Origin: Diorhabda sublineata
Lineage: Eukaryota > Arthropoda > Insecta > Coleoptera > Chrysomelidae
Reading direction: 5' to 3'
Assembly (NCBI RefSeq): GCF_026230105.1
Contig: NC_079478.1
Span: 13,283,653-13,347,652, forward strand
DNA: 64,000 nucleotides
The first letter of the stretch is position 1, and every line of letters starts with the position of its first letter. The notes beneath the pieces were generated by a model. It saw nothing but the letters and a program-made list of their open reading frames with translations, did not search any database and was not told the origin of the DNA. Positions 62,401-64,000 of this stretch are shown here, piece by piece. Both the position numbers and the translations under genes were made by a program.

Positions 62401-62680
62401 CAGGTGTATTCATTGTAGGATTTCCACCTGCCATACTATAATCGTACCCTCGTATTCCCGCAGCACCAATAGGAGAAACAGACGACGCATTGGATACCGT
62501 TGTAGCGGGATTTTGAAAATTATTGGGCATTTTATAATTAAACGTCTGTTGTTGATTGGATTCTTCATCGATTTGTTGTTGGAAAAACTGTTGGTGAGGT
62601 AAAGTTTGTTGGTCGGCGGCGACAGCACCCGGCCACCACATACCTTCTTCCCGTCCACCCCAAGCGCGGTGTTCGGACAT
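24019..62680 (-). CDS. Dsp1: Dorsal switch protein 1 (HMGB-type, two HMG boxes); 5 coding exons, 356 aa
   Basis: Exons on the minus strand: 62680-62267, 41996-41787, 26750-26590, 24398-24224 and 24129-24019. All introns are GT-AG and the phases (0,0,2,0) join 357 codons. Residues 1-165 are Gln-rich and keep the insect DSP1 blocks FNYKM, NPATT, GYDY and QWWY. HMG box A is about 166-236 (KPRGRMTAYAFFVQTCREEH onward), the basic linker about 243-253, box B about 254-324 (DPNAPKRSLSAFFWF onward), and the acidic tail 339-356 (EVEEAEEDEEEVDEEDDE). DSP1 is a nuclear, non-specific DNA-bending protein. In Drosophila it converts Dorsal from activator to repressor and helps Polycomb/Trithorax factors at their response elements. 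The gene covers 38.7 kb because introns 1 and 2 are packed with transposons. Identification is essentially certain; extra non-coding or alternative exons are possible. Confidence 0.97.
24224..24398 (-). CDS. Dsp1: Dsp1 coding exon 4: HMG box B
   Basis: Residues 262-320. SAFFWFSNDERGKVKAQNPE, FGVGDIAKELGRRW and DKDKIRYEK are canonical box B sequence. Acceptor TCTTTTCAG and donor AAA|GTAAGT. Confidence 0.97.
24693..25755 (+). mobile_element. Decayed mariner element (transposase pseudogene plus right TIR)
   Basis: The remnant begins about 24693 (ATGGAAACTTC) and runs through SGDFSLKDELRSGRPTEVDD (24850 onward), RHITVRDVAKGLHVSH, IITDDKKWVLY (about 25115) and APSDYRLFRSLQNS (about 25490), with stops and frame changes between them. 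These are the HTH and DDE blocks of mariner transposase, including the first catalytic Asp context and the third Asp (PSDY). The right end matches a mariner terminal repeat (CCAAAATTACTTTGTAGCCAGCCCAA, shown here only as position 25728-25753), followed by TA. No clear left repeat is left, so the 5' end is uncertain. Confidence 0.82.
26590..26750 (-). CDS. Dsp1: Dsp1 coding exon 3: end of HMG box A, basic linker, start of box B
   Basis: Residues 209-262: TMLDKEKKRFHEMAE closes box A, GKKRKQVK is the basic linker and likely nuclear localisation signal, and DPNAPKRS opens box B. Acceptor TTTTTTTAG and donor TCTCT|GTAAGT, phase 2. Confidence 0.97.
28159..29386 (+). pseudogene. Decayed piggyBac-type transposase
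   Basis: Fragments in shifting frames: MSERTNRTDF (28159), EEEKVQIQQAYESHLNEAKS (about 28389), GGVDALDLSAV (about 28950; the piggyBac third catalytic Asp context), KVNAFIVYKCF (29045) and a C-terminal cysteine-rich finger (C-x2-C...C-x2-C...C-x2-C; CVSCGDPICLECGKKICGRC, 29304-29363). The last 115 codons (29039-29386) remain open. Domain order fits piggyBac, but the first catalytic region is badly degraded. I did not find TTAA-flanked termini. Confidence 0.7.
28516..28565. repeat. 26-bp tandem duplication within the piggyBac remnant
   Basis: CTGCAAAATTGTTTGC appears twice, 26 bp apart (28519 and 28545). This accounts for part of the frame loss of the piggyBac relic. Confidence 0.8.
29436..31349 (+). 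mobile_element. Apparently intact IS630/mariner-superfamily DNA transposon with long TIRs and TA duplication
   Basis: The element starts TACAGTGCTTTTCAGATAAA and ends with the reverse complement (..GAAAGCACTGTA), flanked by TA at 29434-29435 and 31350-31351. The inverted repeats are unusually long: left 29436-29757 (about 322 bp), right 30966-31349 (about 384 bp). They match closely by eye, except for a block of roughly 80 bp or more present only in the right arm (about 31078-31160). A single uninterrupted transposase gene fills the centre. High arm similarity and an open frame suggest recent insertion in Dsp1 intron 2. Confidence 0.93.
29880..30959 (+). CDS. IS630/mariner-family transposase, full length, 359 aa
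   Basis: N-terminal helix-turn-helix region (residues about 1-110: YSLQERIEIVGLYY..., ISRAIGVSSSTVFRVLHKF) followed by a DDE/D endonuclease of the DDE_3 type. Candidate catalytic acids are D157 (CFSDECSW), D252 (FQQDGAPPHY) and D290 or D295 in WPPRSPDLTPLDFFLWG. By hand count 42 residues separate D252 and D295, or 37 if D290 is used. I start at MVYSLQ because it matches relatives; an in-frame start 10 codons upstream is possible. The enzyme cuts and pastes its own element at TA. There are no stops or frameshifts, and the stop codon ends 6 bp before the right inverted repeat. Confidence 0.94.
   Translation: MVYSLQERIEIVGLYYQNNNCARAAARIFNELHDRRHATHKYVIQLMEQFTTTGSICNKVHKREGLVNNEAIQVAILGQVSLEAQQPQSLSTISRAIGVSSSTVFRVLHKFKYHPYKVKLVHELNEDDFDRRLEFCESMTQIINNNPQLLNNICFSDECSWSLNGLVSGHNCRYWAESDPHIMREFHTQHPQKLNVWCGILGDHIVGPFFINGNLNGESYLELLREGVDPRITTIIENDDNLSEDLLVFQQDGAPPHYAMPVRQFLNETFPARWIGRRGQMMEWPPRSPDLTPLDFFLWGYLKTKIYATQPESLDDLRERIENECRQLNPAVLSNVREAFQNRLYHCMEVNGTHFEHLL
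31438..31620 (+). CDS. Unrecognised 60-codon coding-looking exon in Dsp1 intron 2
   Basis: It follows a plausible acceptor (TACTGTTATTATTATTTCAG, AG at 31436-31437) and is open to TAA at 31618-31620. The peptide contains GLNSGIVFSVYKERKYRIRR, LGLIDPHVTYWHPDERVTLL and ends RGILQDDDI. The composition looks protein-like, not like random AT-rich sequence. It sits just right of the intact 29436-31349 transposon, so an older gene or element may have been split by that insertion. The family is unknown. It could be a piece of an unfamiliar transposon protein. Confidence 0.35.
   Translation, partial: PVNIIEGLNSGIVFSVYKERKYRIRRLGLIDPHVTYWHPDERVTLLVRILYRGILQDDDI
32300..32440. repeat. Short inverted repeat with AGGTCTCTTTT core; family copy near 2.85 kb
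   Basis: TTTTAGGTCTCTTTT (32362-32376) is mirrored by AAAAAGAGACCTAAAA (about 32404-32419), giving a hairpin with a roughly 28-base loop. The left flank (ACTTTTTTACTTCCTAGACC...) resembles 2848-2907, which has the same ATTTTAGGTCTCTT block. It is probably a small MITE family. Confidence 0.55.
32450..32490. repeat. (TA)n microsatellite, about 20 units
   Basis: A TA run immediately right of the AGGTCTC inverted repeat. Confidence 0.95.
33440..34340 (-). pseudogene. Decayed IS630/mariner-type transposase
   Basis: Read on the minus strand from 34340 down. Recognisable blocks are KVTVWCGLW-like sequence (about 33910), then ANWPPRSCDLTPLYYFLWGY (about 33640-33700, corresponding to WPPRSPDLTPLDFFLWGY), then DALETNIEAFIREIPVDMLE. 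Two changes hit the catalytic block itself (SPD to SCD, LDFF to LYYF) and the reading frame is broken upstream. It is a different subfamily from the intact copy at 29436. Confidence 0.75.
35703..35885 (-). repeat. 3'-end fragment of the same retrotransposon family as 58722-59200
   Basis: It shares TCGTAGGTGTTGGCGGCCGTGAAGCC (here 35784-35809) with 58733-58757, and then TTCAGATAAGCCCGTTGTG with the corresponding part there. The 58.7-kb copy lacks about 16 bp present here. The conceptual peptide is AQRAYLKAYVLNGFTAANTY on the minus strand. It abuts the mariner remnant at 35900. Confidence 0.6.
35900..37020 (-). pseudogene. Decayed mariner transposase
   Basis: Minus strand from about 37000: YFYLKGVNPTNIKDELNSTQ and ETAPSLSTVKY (N-terminal HTH), then HVGRFSMTILKKEKLSTASL, FHQVNAPAHTSIIA (36215-36256; equivalent of the HDNAPAHT block, with the catalytic D changed to Q/V context), then KWLGGQSFSNNEELI and YYKKGIETYRTSLGKVYEAK. 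Stops and frame changes occur throughout, and the SPDLAPSDY block is garbled (QYLFARVSPLGLF). The element is inactive. Confidence 0.75.
37180..38340 (-). pseudogene. Non-LTR retrotransposon reverse transcriptase, 5'-truncated and broken
   Basis: From 38334 down: LALIINKILKYKKVPEAWKT, SYRGINLLNTTLKMTTKILT, QQGFRSGRSCTDAVFV, CLMDLTKAFDRVRLKDLVHL, IGTGIRQADSLNPTF. After a frameshift at about 37800 it continues IKILFYADDAILIAESEDDL (37700s), the catalytic YADD box. The C-terminal SYGDTESEVKN and NHISRMRDDRVVKIARDNRR (37185-37260) follow. It keeps most RT motifs; a G-to-A change gives RQAD where RQGD is usual. The clade looks RTE-like, but I cannot place it firmly. Confidence 0.82.
39003..39894 (-). 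mobile_element. Short, internally deleted hAT element with 8-bp target-site duplication
   Basis: The left end, TAGAGGTGTCAAACTG (39003), and the right end, ..CTTTTACATGACTG (to 39894), are degenerate inverted repeats of the CAGRGGTGTCAAAC type. They are flanked by an exact 8-bp duplication ATCTATAT (38995-39002 and 39895-39902), the hAT signature. The 892-bp body has a 3'-end fragment of transposase on the minus strand, and a GC-rich subterminal motif (gggccgcaagcgggccgtggg) near 39854. The transposase is far too short for autonomy. Confidence 0.85.
39130..39558 (-). pseudogene. hAT transposase C-terminal fragment (GTF2IRD2/ZBED-like)
   Basis: The minus strand reads ILKEKFNEINALAFYMQYFK (about 39440), then APIYVTRCFPS, and after frame changes RMNISNQFLK and SQVSGSSI. 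This corresponds to the C-terminal dimerisation region of hAT transposases, where a STYLCEQMFS-type block precedes the conserved end. Frameshifts and stops make it non-functional. Confidence 0.65.
41787..41996 (-). CDS. Dsp1: Dsp1 coding exon 2: start of HMG box A
   Basis: Residues 139-208 after the acceptor TCTTTTCAG. It includes the near-invariant RAKADAKPRGRMTAYAFFVQ segment and ends ..CAERWK|GTAAGT, phase 0, in the middle of box A. Confidence 0.97.
42000..44280. other. Dsp1 intron 1 near exon 2, no recognised element
   Basis: AT-rich intron. A GC-richer patch at 43150-43270 (GGAGTTGGCCCTGATATAGG) looks repeat-derived but has no identifiable ends. The 92-codon frame at 43327 has no recognisable domain and begins in T-rich sequence. 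Confidence 0.45.
44289..45915 (+). mobile_element. Decayed IS630/mariner-type element with about 170-bp inverted repeats
   Basis: The arms at 44289-44456 and about 45752-45915 are inverted copies sharing TTTGAAATAACAAAGTTCAT and much flanking sequence. Between them (44640-45520) lie transposase fragments in several frames: SVKDLSKSGRRKTV, LSDDDFDRREDFADLMMEI, CKYWSRNNPRWMCESHTQYP (about 45004), EKLNVWAGIIGDKIIGPFF and IEWPQRSPDMNPLDYFLWGH (about 45326). It lacks the QQDG segment, so the second catalytic Asp is gone. It is related to, but clearly older than, the intact element at 29436. Confidence 0.72.
46290..46860 (+). pseudogene. Possible relic of an insect repeat-encoded 'uncharacterised protein' ORF
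   Basis: Conceptual translation includes NYCYFCIVNPSERCRCKDTK (about 46328), a distant GMVPVPLC block and FVRDLGLSKQQS (about 46521-46556), separated by stops. From memory, similar CYFC.., PVP.. and F-V-R-D-L-x-L-x-K blocks occur in that order in a multi-copy insect ORF of unknown, probably transposon-linked function. This is a weak, memory-based call. Confidence 0.3.
47420..47845 (+). pseudogene. Non-LTR retrotransposon C-terminal fragment
   Basis: Frames pieced together give TYGSECCVMIKKD, EGKIMKRIYGVRMNHTGKSE, EILGNENIVRFIRDQRWRWF, GHIQRMEYERIPKYTLVEKK and KKWGTLVKNR..WRRIVEEA. This is the ending typical of an insect RT family distinct from the 49/60.5-kb pair. It is in Dsp1 intron 1. Confidence 0.68.
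48893..49700 (-). pseudogene. Non-LTR retrotransposon reverse transcriptase C-terminal half
   Basis: From 49690 down: a TTAGIKE block, then R-stop-ADDTVVEASG (catalytic box at 49593-49604 with TAG replacing the Tyr of YADD), LPELKSLMDVIVKYSEQFGL, NTSKTKLLVFSKTQ, a frameshift, RKILNNMRTLLANRNLSLEV, SYIFPVLLYGCKSWTMD, EMYVYRRMLRISWSEHRTN and the end block ERKYLGHIMRGERYEILRLI. It is 5'-truncated, as is common for non-LTR elements. Confidence 0.8.
51685..53690. repeat. Cluster of nested inverted and direct repeats
   Basis: A roughly 125-bp unit containing CTACAACTTTGG and CAAATTTTGACCTTT occurs three times: 51685-51812 (inverted), 52564-52690 and 53578-53690 (both direct). A second, longer inverted pair joins about 52735-52975 to about 53355-53570. 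It shares GTAGAAAGG..., TTTTTTGCTCATAATTTTTT and a G-rich/C-rich tract (G run near 52797-52810 against a C run near 53510-53518). The inner spacer is roughly 380 bp. This suggests a foldback element or MITE inserted into, or amplified with, another repeat. Confidence 0.7.
52040..52370 (-). pseudogene. Relic of a cysteine-rich (CXC-like) C-terminal domain of a repeat-encoded ORF
   Basis: The minus strand reads GWKLIDNTMEPIQTSLQKNS, then STLFFANCKKGCSAKCGYKK, then SDCCVLQRLLIAKVSLAQMS. The spacing C-x3-C-x3-C plus the preceding W..I-x-N-T-x-x-P-I segment resembles the tesmin/TSO1-like CXC ends of proteins multi-copied in insect genomes. Frame and several cysteines are damaged. It sits inside the inverted-repeat cluster 51.68-53.69 kb. 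Confidence 0.4.
53700..56399. other. Dsp1 intron 1 stretch with no recognised element
   Basis: Apart from the B-box-like sequence at 56075-56091, I see only AT-rich DNA and short open frames without protein-like composition. Confidence 0.5.
56040..56130 (-). other. Possible tRNA-like / Pol III B-box remnant
   Basis: The minus strand contains GTGGGTTCAAATCCCGT (about 56075-56091), a T-arm/B-box-like sequence whose 5-bp stem can form with G-U pairs. I cannot fold a full cloverleaf or find a convincing D arm. It is more likely part of a tRNA-derived SINE or a dead tRNA than a working gene. Confidence 0.25.
56400..56952. mobile_element. MITE-like element with 18-bp perfect terminal inverted repeats
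   Basis: GACTAGTATCGGTTATAA at 56400-56417 is exactly the reverse complement of TTATAACCGATACTAGTC at 56935-56952. The 553-bp interior is AT-rich with no coding signal. I cannot define a target duplication with confidence. Confidence 0.65.
58138..58290 (-). pseudogene. Mariner transposase C-terminal fragment
   Basis: The minus strand reads ALTKEDFEHCFDQWKKRMER then CVAWGGEYIEGEH (58164-58262), the typical C-terminal end of mariner-type transposases. Nothing upstream of it on that strand is convincingly from the same element. Confidence 0.6.
58722..59200 (-). pseudogene. Non-LTR retrotransposon C-terminal region with zinc-knuckle-like motif (R1/Jockey/I type)
   Basis: An open stretch of 135 codons (59196 down to 58789) holds MRQAKAHRDGPRSTLAKQLL, LNRREIRLVIVHCHLRRHLH and CRWCMEEDETADHVICECPA. 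The last is the C-x2-C...H-x4-C knuckle at the end of ORF2 in R1/Jockey/I elements. The 58722-58790 tail is shared with 35.7-35.8 kb. It is 5'-truncated; no RT palm remains. Confidence 0.78.
60540..60960 (+). pseudogene. Non-LTR retrotransposon C-terminal fragment, related to the copy at 48.9-49.7 kb
   Basis: IKKLEAFEMWIYRRILKIPW then TDRITNDEVLR, IMQGRVEEKEGIDRTKKSW and NLSVREFFHIARNR (to about 60910). EAFEMWIYRRILKIPWT is the counterpart of DAFEMYVYRRMLRISW at 49 kb, in the opposite orientation. The rest of the element is missing. Confidence 0.75.
62267..62680 (-). CDS. Dsp1: Dsp1 coding exon 1: Gln-rich N-terminal region
   Basis: Residues 1-138, starting at the ATG of MSEHRAWGG (62680-62678). 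It ends ..NPPSP at a CCG|GTAAGC donor, phase 0. Gln runs (HQQFFQQQ, MQQQQQMQ) and the FNYKM...NPATT and GYDY...QWWY blocks match the DSP1 transactivation-type N-terminus. The frame stays open upstream of this ATG for at least 14 codons, but none of those is an ATG. Confidence 0.93.
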
Positions 62681-63120
62681 GATTAATCTAGGAGGGGCTA
62701 TTCTTAGAAGGTGCCCGCGCACTGCCCTTCACAAACAAAAACACATGAATGAAAAAAAAACAACACTACACTAACTTTCATTCGACATAACAGCGACGGA
62801 ATAAGAAAACGACTGAAATAACGACGAACCGTTTTAAAAATTATAGCTATATGTTCACGCGGCAACTACTCATCACAATCTGGCAACACAGTTAAAAGAG
62901 AGTCTGAGCAAGGGGACGCCAATACATGAATGCGATCGAGACGCCCTCACACGCAGCGGAGATTATCAGAAACTTTGTGTGTTCTCCTCACCCTTCTTCC
63001 AAAAGCTGCCGTGGCGGGCGGTTGCCGGTCAATAATAAGAAGCCGAATCGAAAACCTCCAGGACCAACTCTTGCGGCGGCGGAGAGGAGGGTCGGCACAA
63101 ATTGTATTTCTCTCCCTCTC
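62681..63120 (-). promoter_or_regulatory. Candidate Dsp1 5' UTR/promoter region
   Basis: GC- and CpG-enriched sequence directly upstream of the Dsp1 start (for example GGTGCCCGCGCACTGCCC near 62710; GGCGGGCGGTTGCCGG and TTGCGGCGGCGGAGAGGAGG at 63013-63090). Open frames on the plus strand here are GC-driven and have no protein features. The transcription start cannot be placed. Confidence 0.4.
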
Positions 63121-64000
63121 GCTCTTTTTTTAATTAAAATTTGCTTCATTAACTATTCTGGGTTGCGAATGTTGTAACACTGGGTTTATGGTATTAACAT
63201 GAATTACAAACGTACATATACATTCCATATGTGATATTTGGGTTTCAAAAAAGATTAAATTACTTTCTTTCAGTAATATAAATTATCATACCTACGTTTT
63301 TAATCTGCATAAACGATATTTCATTCAACAAAATAAGCAAAAAGAAGGCCGAAATACAACATACCTCCTACGTTATTATAGTTGAGCTTTGGTTGGAATT
63401 GGACATTTAAAGTAATTAGAACAATCAAAAATTTTTCAAATATACAAGGTGGTAATAATATCTTACCATAGGTTTTTAACATGGGTAATCAGATAATCAT
63501 AAATATATGTTTCATAGCAAAATAAAATTGTGTATTGAAGTATTGCCATAAAATAATCATTGTTCATATATACATAAGCGTTTTTTTAGTGGGATTGTAG
63601 CAAAATTCACCAAAGTGTACTAACTCTAATATATTCCGAGCTTTCGAATACTCATGTATTCATCGTCTGAGACTGAAAATTATTAAAACTTCTTGAGCTC
63701 TTTTGTTAACAAAAAATTTTATTTCATATTTTATCGAATTTTTAATTATTTTCAATCATTACTAATTATAAGTATTTTAATAAATATATTTACGTTGAAG
63801 AAAACTTGTTGAACTAAGAGATGTATGAAGACTAAATAATTTGATATGAGTTTAGCCACTTAAGAGATTATAATAATAAAAATTACATCAAAAGAATCAT
63901 AACAAGACTATAAATGAAGTAGAATAGAAATCAGAGGCTTAAAATGATTTGGATATCATACTCACGTGCAAAAATGATGAACAAAACGAGTGGGTATTAC
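63121..64000. other. Upstream flank of Dsp1, nothing recognised
   Basis: AT-rich sequence with no coding signal, repeat structure or RNA gene that I can support. Confidence 0.5.

Noticed and set aside
62926..63177. Overlapping plus-strand frames upstream of Dsp1
   Set aside because: Open because of GC-rich sequence; Arg/Pro-rich with no recognisable domain, in a likely promoter or 5' UTR region.
1..64000. CRISPR arrays, rRNA, prokaryotic operons, riboswitches or phage sites
   Set aside because: The sequence is intron-bearing animal DNA; no regularly spaced repeats or rRNA-like stretches were seen.

Overview
This is AT-rich, intron-rich animal nuclear DNA that I read as an insect genome. The two genes I can reconstruct are typical insect genes, and the rest is introns and intergenic DNA full of mariner/IS630, hAT, piggyBac and non-LTR retrotransposon remains. 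A beetle or other non-dipteran is a guess. I see no bacterial or phage features.

Both host genes are on the minus strand, in the same orientation and about 6 kb apart. Gene 1 (18035 down to 6932) is a RING/B-box/coiled-coil/NHL protein (TRIM-NHL) with seven coding exons. All splice phases agree and give 879 residues. The family call is firm; the choice of wech/dappled over mei-P26 is not. Gene 2 (62680 down to 24019) is Dsp1 (dorsal switch protein 1), the HMGB-type two-HMG-box protein. It has five coding exons encoding 356 residues, with introns of about 20.3, 15.0, 2.2 and 0.09 kb.

Layout: 1-6.9 kb is the downstream flank of gene 1, with a perfect palindrome and TA array. 6.9-18.0 kb is gene 1, whose introns hold decayed non-LTR fragments, diverged direct repeats and one unexplained plus-strand coding-looking exon (17107-17466). 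18.0-24.0 kb is intergenic, with a dead non-LTR element. 24.0-62.7 kb is Dsp1, whose introns contain at least a dozen mobile elements. The clearest are an apparently intact IS630/mariner-type element (29436-31349, TA duplication, 359-residue transposase, long terminal inverted repeats) and a short hAT derivative with an exact 8-bp target duplication (39003-39894). There are also piggyBac and mariner pseudogenes, an inverted-repeat cluster at 51.6-53.7 kb and a MITE at 56400-56952. 62.7-64 kb is the upstream flank of Dsp1 and is GC-richer near the gene.

The two genes are not an operon. From family knowledge both act in gene control: the TRIM-NHL protein as an RNA-binding post-transcriptional regulator or ubiquitin ligase, Dsp1 as a chromatin architectural factor. 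I found no clear new multi-gene system. The best leads are the orphan coding-looking exons at 17107-17466 and 31438-31620, the intact transposon, and the inverted-repeat cluster.
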